64,000 nt of DNA, taken from assembly GCF_018531495.1 (NCBI RefSeq), contig NZ_JAHDTI010000001.1, forward strand, positions 248,001-312,000, written 5' to 3'. Numbering within the stretch: position 1 is the first letter of the stretch; each line of letters opens with the position of its first letter. Below, one piece after another: positions 31,952-44,064 of this stretch. The notes under the pieces were generated by a model. The model did not search any database and was not told the origin of the DNA. It saw only the letters and a list, made by a program, of their open reading frames with translations. Source of the DNA: Nonomuraea sediminis (GTDB taxonomy: Bacteria > Actinomycetota > Actinomycetes > Streptosporangiales > Streptosporangiaceae). Position numbers and translations under genes: made by a program.

Positions 31952-32539
31952 CTAGTCCAGGACGTGCGGGATGATCTCCTCCAGCAGCTTGACCAGCGTC
32001 TCCTCCAGGAAGACGTGGGCCTGGTGCCGGGTGAGCCTGCCGCGCCTGAGCCACTCGGCCGACGTGGCCTCGGCCATGCCGGAGAAGCCGCGCAGCATCC
32101 CGCGCACCTCAGGGTGGGTGCGCGAGACCGGGCCGAGGCCGACCACCTCGATGATGTGGTCGACCACCCGCTCGCGGGCCGCGTCCACGATCGCCTCGAG
32201 CTCCGGGTCGCCCTGCGTCGACAGGGCGGTCAGCCATGTCTCCTGGTTGCGTTCCAGCAGTTCCAGCCAGCCGTTGACGCTCTCGCACACCCGGTCGCGG
32301 ACGCTGGCGCCCTCGACGTACTCGGGCACGGGCACCGGGGGGACGCTCAGCAGGTCCGCCACCGCGGCCAGGTAGAGCTCGCGCTTGGTGCCGAAGTAGT
32401 GGTTGAGCAGCCCCCGGCTGACCCCCGCCGCGGCGGCGATCTCGGTGTTGGACACCGACTCGTACGGGCGCTCGCGGAACAGCGTCTGCGCGCGGTCGAG
32501 GATCTGCTGGCGGCGGTCGTCGGGGTCCATGCGTCCCAT
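31952..32539 (-). CDS. TetR-family transcriptional regulator
   Basis: 195 aa; ATG 32539 (MGRMDPDDRR), with a second ATG at 32530. The N-terminal HTH reads RQQILDRAQTLFRERPYESV, then NTEIAAAAGVSRGLLNHYFG, the classic TetR recognition helix. The C-terminal ligand domain is of the general type. First gene of the minus-strand ligase/amidohydrolase unit and divergent from two FAD oxidoreductase genes. A perfect 19-bp palindrome lies between them, so it probably represses both directions until its ligand appears. Confidence 0.93.
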   Translation of the reverse strand: MGRMDPDDRRQQILDRAQTLFRERPYESVSNTEIAAAAGVSRGLLNHYFGTKRELYLAAVADLLSVPPVPVPEYVEGASVRDRVCESVNGWLELLERNQETWLTALSTQGDPELEAIVDAARERVVDHIIEVVGLGPVSRTHPEVRGMLRGFSGMAEATSAEWLRRGRLTRHQAHVFLEETLVKLLEEIIPHVLD

Positions 32540-32565
32540 GGATGGATTATCACACCGTCAGCGTC

Positions 32566-32584
32566 TATTGGCGGAGCGCCAATA
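32566..32584. promoter_or_regulatory. TetR-type operator in the divergent region
   Basis: TATTGGCG, GAG, CGCCAATA: perfect 8-bp arms, odd centre, 26 bp from the TetR start and 48 bp from the oxidoreductase start. Size and place are typical of a TetR autoregulatory site. Confidence 0.7.
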
Positions 32585-32631
32585 ACGTGTTACGAATCTC
32601 TGCAACAGCCACCTCACGCCTTGGAGGCACG

Positions 32632-34334
32632 ATGAGTGAGGGCACGCGCAGGGACTTCCTGAAGATCACAGCGGCGGCCGCGACGGTCGGCGTGCTGGGC
32701 GCCGCGAGCTCCGCACCGGGGAAGAGGGTGGCCGTCCTGGGCGGCGGTGTGGCTGGGCTCTCGGCCGCGCACGAGCTGGTCGAGCGGGGCTTCGACGTCA
32801 CCGTCTACGAGCGCAAGGCGCTGGGCGGGAAGGCGCGCAGCATCACCGCGCCGGGGAACTTACCCGGCGAGCACGGGTTCCGTTTCTTCCCCGGCTTCTA
32901 CTTCGACCTCACCGACACGATGCGGCGCACGCCGTACCCGGGCAACGCCGACGGCTGCTGGGGCAATCTGACGCGCGCCACCTCCTACCTGATGGCGCGG
33001 CAGGGGCGGCCGGACCTGACCGCGCCGTTCCCGTTCCCGCTGCCGCCCAACCCGCGCATCTACGACCTGGCCAGCCTCGTCTCGACGGTCATCTCGGGGC
33101 TGCAGACGCTGTTCAAGCTGTCCTTCAGCGAGGCGGAGTTCTTCGCGCAGAAGATCGGCGTCTACGCCACCAGCTGCGACGAGCGCCGATTAGGGCAGTG
33201 GGACCGGCTCACCTGGGCCGACTTCGTCAGGTCCGGCTGGTTCTCCGACGAGTACAACAAGTTCGTGGCCGACGGCACGATCCGCAACCTGGCGGCCACC
33301 AAGTCCAAGGACGCCAGCACCCACTCGATCGGCCTGGTCGGCGAGGCCACCCTGTGGAGCGCGCTGGGCCTGGGCAACGAGCCGGGCGGCTCGGTCGACC
33401 GGGTGCTCGACGGGGCGACCAGCGAGATGTGGATCGACCCGTGGGTCTCCCACCTGGGCTCCAGGGGCGTGAAGTTCAACGTGGGCTGGGCGGTCGACGG
33501 GCTGAACCTGGTCAACGGGAAGATCGCCTCGGCCGCGTCGGCGGGCAGGACGATCGACGCCGACTGGTTCGTCGTCTCGATGCCGTCGGAGCGGGCCGCC
33601 AAGCTGATGAGCCCGGCCCTGGTGGCCGCCGACGCCCGGCTGGGCAACATCGCCAGGCTCCGCCAGGACTGGATGAACGGGCTCATGTTCTACCTCAAGC
33701 AGGAGTTCCCGCTCACCCCGGGCCACGTCAACTACGTCGACTCGGCCTGGGCGGTCACCTCGATCAGCCAGGCCCAGTTCTGGAAGCGAGACTTCTCCAC
33801 CTACGGCGACGGCACCGTCAAGGACTGCCTGTCCACGATCATCTCCGACTGGTTCACCCCCGGCACCTTCAACGGCAGGAAGGCCGTCGACTGCACCCCG
33901 CAGGAGATCGCCGCCGAGGCCTGGGCGGAGATCAAGGCCCACCTCAACGACACCGGCACCCGGCTGACCGACGACATGCTGCACTCCTGGTTCCTCGACC
34001 CGGCCATCCAGAGCGGCACCAACGACGAGCCGCTGTTCATCCAGCACCCCGGCTCGTGGGCGCTGCGGCCGGACTCCAGGACGGGGATCCAGAACCTGTT
34101 CCTGGCCGGCGACTGGGTCCGCACGCCCATCAACGTGACCACGATGGAGGGCGCCAACCAGGGCGCCCGCCTGGCGGTCAACGCGCTGCTCGACGCGGCG
34201 GGCTCGAGCGCGCCGCGCTGCTCGGTGCACCAGCTCTACCGCTCGCCGCTGTTCGACCTGGACAAGGCCGAGGACAGGGTGCGCTACCGGCTCGGCCTGC
34301 CCAACAAGTGGGACGTCCGCGACACCCGATGGCC

Positions 34335-34338
<4 letters not shown>
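32632..34338 (+). CDS. Tat-exported FAD-dependent oxidoreductase (phytoene desaturase/amine oxidase-like)
   Basis: 568 aa from ATG 32632 with GGAGG 4 nt before it. A twin-arginine signal (RRDFLKITAAAATVGVLGAA) opens the protein. The FAD-binding motif is VAVLGGGVAGLSAAHELVER, followed by GEHGFRFFPGFYFDL, a conserved block of phytoene desaturase/hydroxysqualene-dehydroxylase-like flavoproteins. The C-terminal FAD contact is NLFLAGDWVRTPINVTTMEG. Export in folded form with FAD bound is expected. Its TGA overlaps the next ATG (ATGA), so it is co-translated with the reductase-like flavoprotein. Substrate unknown, possibly an isoprenoid or other lipid. Confidence 0.88.
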
Positions 34339-38472
<4,134 letters not shown>

Positions 38473-38473
<1 letters not shown>

Positions 38474-39366
38474 TGGTCAAGATGCATGCCGACGAGGCCG
38501 ACATCGACGGGGACCTCGTGCGGCGGCTGGTGCACGGGCAGTTCCCGCGGTGGGCGGGGCTGCCCGTGGAGCGGGTGGCCTCGGGCGGCACCGTCAACGC
38601 GATCTACCGGCTCGGCGAGGGGCTTGCCGTACGGCTGCCGCTCACCGAGGGCGGCGTCGCGGCGCTCGAGCACGAGCAGCGGTGGCTGCCGAGGCTGGCC
38701 TCGGCGCTGCCGGTGCCGATTCCCGCGGTGGTGGCGATGGGCGAGCCCGCGCACGGGTATCCGTGGCCGTGGGCGGTCCACCGGTGGATCGAGGGGACGC
38801 CGCCCGTCGAGGGACGGGCGGACGACGGGCTCGCGGCGGATCTGGCGGCGTTCGTGCACGCCATGCGCAAGGCCGAGGTCGAGGAGGGGCCGCTCGCCTA
38901 CCGGGGCGGGCCGCTGGCGGGGGTCGACCGCGGAACGCGGGCGGCGATCGAGGAACTGCGTCAGACCGACGAGCCGTTCGACCTCGAGGCGGCGACCGTC
39001 GCGTGGGAGGAGTCGCTCGCGGCGGCGCCCTGGACCGGGGCCCACCGCTGGGTGCACTCGGATCTCATGCCCAGCAACCTGCTCGCCCGCGACGGGCGGC
39101 TCACGGCGGTGCTCGACTTCGCGACCGCCGGGGTCGGGGATCCGGCCTGTGACCTCATCCCCGCCTGGAACCTGCTGACCGCGGCCGGTCGGCGGGTCTT
39201 CCGTGACGCGCTGGACGTCGACGAGGCGACCTGGCTGCGGGGGCGCGGCTGGGCATTGTCGATGGCGCTCATCCAGCTTCCCTACTACCGGCGCACCAAC
39301 CCGATCATCTCGGCCAACGCCCGGTACACCATCCACGAGATCACGGCCTCGCCGTACAGGACATAG
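38473..39366 (+). CDS. Aminoglycoside phosphotransferase (APH)-family kinase
   Basis: 297 aa, ATG overlapping the LacZ-like stop by one base. APH/choline-kinase fold: VNAIYRLGEGLAVRLPL for the ATP lysine region (Arg in the usual Lys place), catalytic loop HSDLMPSNLL (HxDxxxxN) and VLDFATAGVGDPACDL for the metal-binding Asp. The closest described type is the streptomycin/hygromycin-like APH seen widely in actinomycetes, where many members phosphorylate sugars or metabolites rather than drugs. Coupling to a beta-galactosidase favours a metabolic or sugar substrate (inference). It ends within a 13-bp terminator stem. Confidence 0.88.
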
Positions 39367-39382
39367 AGCCCTGTACGGCGAG
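39348..39382. terminator. Bidirectional terminator between the APH-like and phosphodiester glycosidase genes
   Basis: CTCGCCGTACAGG (39348-39360) pairs perfectly with CCTGTACGGCGAG (39370-39382), loop 9 nt containing the APH-like stop codon. Serves both convergent genes. Confidence 0.75.
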
Positions 39383-39393
39383 CCGGGACGACG

Positions 39394-42300
39394 CTACGGC
39401 GTCAGCGTGATCGTGGTCTTGTGGTCCACGCCGCTGACGCTGGTGGTGAGTTCGACGGTGCTCGCGCGCAGGGCCGTGAAGGTGCCCGTGGCCGGGTCGA
39501 AGGTGGCCAGGTCACCGGGGCGGGCATGCGCGCCGACACGCAGGCCGGGCGAGCCCGTCCACTGCACCGACACCGGATAGGCGGCGGGGACCACGCGGGT
39601 GTCCTGCTTCAGTTCCGCTGTGATCTTCGCCGTGGCGCCGACCTTGACGGAGGCGGGGGCGGCGACGGCCAGGTCGTCGACGTGCGGGCGGACCTGGGCG
39701 GCCAGCCAGTCGGGGGCGTCGACGAACCAGTTGCGGCGCACGTGCTCGGCCTCCTGCGGGGTGACCGGGTCGACGCCCCACAGGGACCAGCCGGTGAAGC
39801 CGCCGTCCTCGGGAGCCGTGGCCGGGTTCTTGCCGGAGTTGCCGTTGATGAAGTACGGCACGGCGTCCACGTGACTGGCGTTGAACGTGCCGACGTGGGC
39901 GCCGATGTAGGCCGCGCCCTTGCCGGTCGTGCGCTGGAAGTCGGCCAGCCAGCCCTCCACCAGCGCGGCCTCCTTGCGGTCGCCGAGCTGGCTGCCCTTG
40001 CCGGGCGTCGGGTCCCTGGGCGGGACGTGGAACAGCACCACGACCGAGCCGATCGAGGGGTCCGCCGCCGCCTTGTCCAGCTCGGAGCGCAGCATGGCGA
40101 CCTGGTCGAAGCCGCCGCCGCGCAGGTTGAGCCGGGAGGTGTCCAGCGTGACGAAGCGGGTCCCGTTGTGGTCGAAGACCCCGTTGGTCGCGCCGAAGAC
40201 CGCCTTGAAGTTGTCGATCTTCCCGCCCATCACCTCATGGTTGCCCGGGATGTAGACGTACTTCAGCTCGTTGCCGAGCTCCTCGTCGAGGATCCGCTTG
40301 GCCAGCGCGAAGTCGTCCGGCGAGGCCTCGTCCACGAAGTCGCCGTTGATCAGCAGGAAGTCCGGCCTGGCCGCCTTGATCTCCTTGAGCGTACGGCGGG
40401 CGTTGCGCACGATGTCGCTGTCCGGCTGCCGCGCCACGAACTGGGCGTCGGACATCACCGCGAAGCGCCACGGCATCGAGGCGACCGACGGCTTGACCAC
40501 CGGGTCCACCACCTTGGCGGCGGGCGGCACGGTGACGGACGGCGGGACCTTGGCCACCAGCCCGTCGATGGCGATCTCGTTGGTGTACTTGGCGTCCGCC
40601 CTGGTCTCGGCCACGTAGAAGCGGCGCAGCTTGAGCGGGTAGTTCACGCCCGGCGGGACGGCGAACTCGACGTACTTCCAGCCGGTCCAGGTCAGGTACG
40701 GCCCGCGCAGGATCTGCGACTGCCCCTGGGAGTCGTAGAACTCCAGGCTGGGCCACTCCCCCTTACCGGTGGAGTTGATCCACAGGCCGAACGCCTGCGG
40801 CTGCCCGGGGACCGTGAGCTGCTGCGGCGGGCTGGCGTAGGCCGCACGGGTGGCGGTCGACTGGGTGAAATCGTAGGACAGCTTCAGCCCGCCGCCGCTC
40901 TGCCCGGCCGTGGCCGACAGCGACCCGGTGGCGCGCGCCGCGGCGAACGTCCACGAGGCGGCGTCCTCGAAGTCGGCGACCGGCTTGTCCTCGAACCCGA
41001 CGGTCACCGGCAGCGCCGTCGTGTTCTTGCCGACCTTGGCGGTGATCAGGCCCGACCCGCTCGCAGCCTTGGCCTTGACGGTGAAGAATCCCTGGTCGGC
41101 GGGCGTCACCTCGAAGAGGTCGTGATCGTAGTCCAGGCTGAGGTCGGCGGGCTCGATGGGCGCGGTGTTGCCGTTGCGGTCGTACCCGACGACGCCGAAC
41201 GTGCCCGTGGCGCCCTGCCCCGCGAGCCCGACCCGGTCGGAGGTCATGCCGAGCCGCTCGAGCGGCTGGAGGACGGTCAGCCCGATCGTGCCCTTGGCCG
41301 ATCCGCGGAAGGCGGTGACGGTCGTCTCGCCCGGCACCAGGGCGTGGAACCTGCCGTCCCGCACCACGCCGTGCACGGCCGGGTTGGCGCGCCAGATGGG
41401 CGCTCCCGACGCCGGGCCGTACGTCTCGTCGTAGCCGGCGGCGTTCAACCGCCGGGTGAGCCCGGGGAAGACCCGGTCGGGACGCCCGCCCGTGACGGGG
41501 CCGACACCTGGGGCCTTGGCGGGGTCGGAGGCGGTCTCCACCCAGAAGCCCTTGAGGCTGCCGCTGCCCTCGGGCGCGTACAGCGCCAGGCCGTTGGGCA
41601 CGGGGCGCTCGCCGCCGTCGGAGGGACTGTTCTCCACCCGCACGTCGGCCGAGCCGGGCTCGCGCGCCAGCATCGTGGAGGAGCCGCCGCCGTCCAGGTT
41701 GAGCGCGTTGGCGGCGCCCAGCTCGACCATCATCGCGGCCAGCTCGTCGAGCGTGACGCCGCGGCTGTCGACCTGGCGGCCGTCCACGGTCAGCAGGATC
41801 ATCTTGCGGCCGTCGGCGGAGAAGCCGACCGCGGTGCGCGGGTGGGCGGCCGGGTCGCCGGAGTTCTGGATCTTGCCGTCCTTGACCAGCACGTAGCTGC
41901 CGCTGACGGCCGTCCGCACGTCCTTGCCGTCGGAGGCCTTGGGCTGGAAGGCGACGTCGACCTTGTCACCGGGCTTGAGCGCGGCCAGCGCCGTGGCGCC
42001 TGCGTCGCGGCCGAGCAGGATCGACGTTGCCGCCGGGATCGGGCCGGTGCCCGGGGCCTGCCGTACCTCCTTGACGACGCCGTCGGCCAGCTCGACCTCG
42101 GTGACGGCGGAGGCGCCCTCGACCGTGCGCGAGCGCTGGTAGGAGCCCCACAGCGGGGTGAACAGGCCGATCCCGTCGCGCTGGATGACCTGGTTGAACT
42201 GCGTCAGCTTCAGCGGGGCGCCACCGGCGGGCGTGGCGGTGCCGTCGAAGTTCATGGTGACGACGCGGCCGATGCCGTCGCCGGTGAAGGCGACGGCGTT

Positions 42301-42759
42301 CGTCCAGCCCTGGGAGTTGGACTGCATCAGCTTGCCGTCCTGGACGCCCGTGCCGAGCGGCGCGCCTGAACGGTTGATGTCGAAAAAGTCGCCGTTGACC
42401 GCGGCGACCGCGTGGGCGCGCCTGGCGGGGCCCGACAGCGGCTCGTCCTTGGTCACCTCGCCCGACGACAGGTAGCCGGCCGTGGCGCTGCCGAGGTCGG
42501 CGCTGACCGCGTCGGCGCGCAGCCAGCCCGCGGCGTCGTAGCGGTCGAAGGAGGTGAGCGTGACGCCGGGCGCGACGGGCCGGGTCTTCTTGGCGGTCTC
42601 CAGCTGCTGGCCCGCGGGCGCGGCCAGCAGGACGGACGGCGGCGGATACGAGGACGCCTTGGGCGCGTCCTCGGCGGGAGGGGTGGGATCTGCCTGGGCG
42701 GGCGCGACTAACAGGCCGAGGGCGAGCGAAGCCCCGGCCATGATTCGGAGGGTCTGCAC
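39394..42759 (-). CDS. Secreted phosphodiester glycosidase with metallophosphoesterase domain
   Basis: 1121 aa. Signal peptide MQTLRIMAGASLALGLLVAP with cleavage near ADP. Residues about 60-400 form a phosphodiester glycosidase (NAGPA) domain, with HAVAAVNGDFFDI and ANALNLDGGGSSTML as signature blocks. Next come Ig-like segments and a jelly-roll, CBM-like domain (about 600-760). A calcineurin-like phosphoesterase (about 770-1010) carries VMSDAQF, LLINGDFVDEA, YIPGNHEV and LFHVPPRDP, and the last motif is GAHVG instead of GHxH. A final Ig-like domain closes the protein. Predicted role: extracellular removal of phosphodiester-linked sugars, perhaps from teichoic acid-like or glycolipid material, followed by phosphate release. 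Monocistronic between two terminator/promoter regions. Confidence 0.9.
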   Translation of the reverse strand: MQTLRIMAGASLALGLLVAPAQADPTPPAEDAPKASSYPPPSVLLAAPAGQQLETAKKTRPVAPGVTLTSFDRYDAAGWLRADAVSADLGSATAGYLSSGEVTKDEPLSGPARRAHAVAAVNGDFFDINRSGAPLGTGVQDGKLMQSNSQGWTNAVAFTGDGIGRVVTMNFDGTATPAGGAPLKLTQFNQVIQRDGIGLFTPLWGSYQRSRTVEGASAVTEVELADGVVKEVRQAPGTGPIPAATSILLGRDAGATALAALKPGDKVDVAFQPKASDGKDVRTAVSGSYVLVKDGKIQNSGDPAAHPRTAVGFSADGRKMILLTVDGRQVDSRGVTLDELAAMMVELGAANALNLDGGGSSTMLAREPGSADVRVENSPSDGGERPVPNGLALYAPEGSGSLKGFWVETASDPAKAPGVGPVTGGRPDRVFPGLTRRLNAAGYDETYGPASGAPIWRANPAVHGVVRDGRFHALVPGETTVTAFRGSAKGTIGLTVLQPLERLGMTSDRVGLAGQGATGTFGVVGYDRNGNTAPIEPADLSLDYDHDLFEVTPADQGFFTVKAKAASGSGLITAKVGKNTTALPVTVGFEDKPVADFEDAASWTFAAARATGSLSATAGQSGGGLKLSYDFTQSTATRAAYASPPQQLTVPGQPQAFGLWINSTGKGEWPSLEFYDSQGQSQILRGPYLTWTGWKYVEFAVPPGVNYPLKLRRFYVAETRADAKYTNEIAIDGLVAKVPPSVTVPPAAKVVDPVVKPSVASMPWRFAVMSDAQFVARQPDSDIVRNARRTLKEIKAARPDFLLINGDFVDEASPDDFALAKRILDEELGNELKYVYIPGNHEVMGGKIDNFKAVFGATNGVFDHNGTRFVTLDTSRLNLRGGGFDQVAMLRSELDKAAADPSIGSVVVLFHVPPRDPTPGKGSQLGDRKEAALVEGWLADFQRTTGKGAAYIGAHVGTFNASHVDAVPYFINGNSGKNPATAPEDGGFTGWSLWGVDPVTPQEAEHVRRNWFVDAPDWLAAQVRPHVDDLAVAAPASVKVGATAKITAELKQDTRVVPAAYPVSVQWTGSPGLRVGAHARPGDLATFDPATGTFTALRASTVELTTSVSGVDHKTTITLTP

Positions 42760-42805
42760 GCCCCGAACTCAATCGCCCGTGGATATTACTTTCAAGACCT
42801 TGGAG

Positions 42806-42842
42806 TGAACTAAAAGAAAATTTCAGATCTAGCATGGTCCCG
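42806..42842 (+). promoter_or_regulatory. Putative promoter with leaderless start for the P450 gene
   Basis: TAGCAT (42830-42835) lies exactly 6 nt before the GTG at 42842, the place of a transcription start. A weak TGAACT stands 18 nt further upstream. The region is unusually AT-rich for this window. No Shine-Dalgarno precedes the GTG. Confidence 0.45.
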
Positions 42843-44011
42843 TGGATCTCTACCGGGACCCGTATCCCCTGTATGCCGAAGCCCGCGCGAGACCTGCGCT
42901 GACGTTCGTGCCCGAGCTGGACGCCTGGCTGGTCGGCCGCCACGACGACGTGCGGGAGGTGCTGTCGCGGCCCGACGTGTTCTCCTCGGCGGGGGCGCTG
43001 CGGCCCGACTACCTGCCCGGCCCGGCGGCGCTGTCGGAGATGGCCAAGGGGCTGGGCGGCGTGCAGGCGGTGCTGACCGCCGACGGCGAGGCCCACCGCC
43101 GGCTGCGGCGGCCGCTCACCAGGGGGTTGTCGCCCTCGCGGGTGCAGGCGGCGCTCCCCTACGTCCGGCAGCGGGCGGCAGAGCTGCTCGACGGATTCGC
43201 CGGGCCTGGCGTGGAGTGGATGGCGGCCTACGCCCGGCCACTGCCCGCGAGCGTGATCGGGCACCTGTTCGGGCTCGACCCCGCCGACCTGCCGGGGGCG
43301 ATCCTGGGCGGGCAGCGGGCCGAGGAGCTGCTGTTCTCGCGGCTGAGCGAGCAGGATCAGGTGTCGGCCGCCAGGCAGGTCGTGGCGCTGCAGCTGCTGC
43401 TGGACGCAGAAGCCCGCGACCGGGTGGCCTCCCCGCGCGACGACCTGGTCACCGAGATGGTGCGCGGCCTGGCGCCCGAGGCCGCCGAGCTCACGCTGGA
43501 CCAGCGCAGGGAGATCGTGTCGAACCTGCAGAACCTGCTCCTGGCCGGCCACCTGACCACGACCGCGCTGCTCGGCACGTGCCTGCTGCACCTGCTGCGC
43601 GACCGCGCCCAGTGGGAGCTGCTGTGCGCGCGGCCCGAGCTGATCCCGGCCGCGGTCGAGGAGGCGGCCCGCTTCGACGCTCCCGTCCAGGGCTTCAGGC
43701 GTACGGTGACCGCGCCGGTAACGCTGGCGGGCACGGCTCTGGAGACGGGCGACACGGTGTTCGTGGCCTACGGCTCGGCCGGGCGGGACACGGGTGCCGC
43801 GTTCGACGTCACGCGGTCGCATGATCGCCACCTGAGCTTCGGCCACGGCGTGCACGGCTGTCCCGGGTCCCTGCTGGCCAGGGAGCAGGTGCGGATCACG
43901 CTGGAGCTGCTCGTCGAGCGGATGCCCGGGCTCAGGCTCGCCTCGGACGAGGTCACGATGGCGCCGACGCTGATCCACCGGGCTCCCGAGGAGCTCCACC
44001 TCGCGTGGTGA
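42842..44011 (+). CDS. Cytochrome P450
   Basis: 389 aa from GTG 42842, apparently leaderless. P450 motifs: I-helix LLAGHLTTTALL (AGxxTT type), EEAARFDAP (ExxR), GFRRTVTAPVTLAG, and the heme loop LSFGHGVHGCPGSLLA with Cys340. It is a soluble bacterial class I P450, close in layout to the CYP105/107-like group, and needs ferredoxin and reductase supplied elsewhere (none is adjacent). Substrate unknown; no biosynthetic cluster surrounds it. Convergent with the sugar-dehydrogenase-like gene, with a shared 15-bp terminator stem between them. Confidence 0.93.
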   Translation: MDLYRDPYPLYAEARARPALTFVPELDAWLVGRHDDVREVLSRPDVFSSAGALRPDYLPGPAALSEMAKGLGGVQAVLTADGEAHRRLRRPLTRGLSPSRVQAALPYVRQRAAELLDGFAGPGVEWMAAYARPLPASVIGHLFGLDPADLPGAILGGQRAEELLFSRLSEQDQVSAARQVVALQLLLDAEARDRVASPRDDLVTEMVRGLAPEAAELTLDQRREIVSNLQNLLLAGHLTTTALLGTCLLHLLRDRAQWELLCARPELIPAAVEEAARFDAPVQGFRRTVTAPVTLAGTALETGDTVFVAYGSAGRDTGAAFDVTRSHDRHLSFGHGVHGCPGSLLAREQVRITLELLVERMPGLRLASDEVTMAPTLIHRAPEELHLAW

Positions 44012-44012
44012 T

Positions 44013-44054
44013 CCTCCTGGCGGGCCGTAGGGGGATGTCCGGCCCGCCAGGAGG
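44013..44054. terminator. Bidirectional terminator between P450 and the secreted dehydrogenase gene
   Basis: Stem of 15 perfect pairs: 44013-44027 with 44040-44054, loop 12 nt, beginning 2 bp after the P450 stop and ending 11 bp from the convergent stop. Confidence 0.75.
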
Positions 44055-44064
44055 TGGCACTGAC

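Noticed and set aside
39421..42369. 982-codon plus-strand open frame
   Set aside because: Exact antisense of the secreted phosphodiester glycosidase gene. The product has no motif and the typical Arg/Gly/His-rich composition of high-GC shadow frames.
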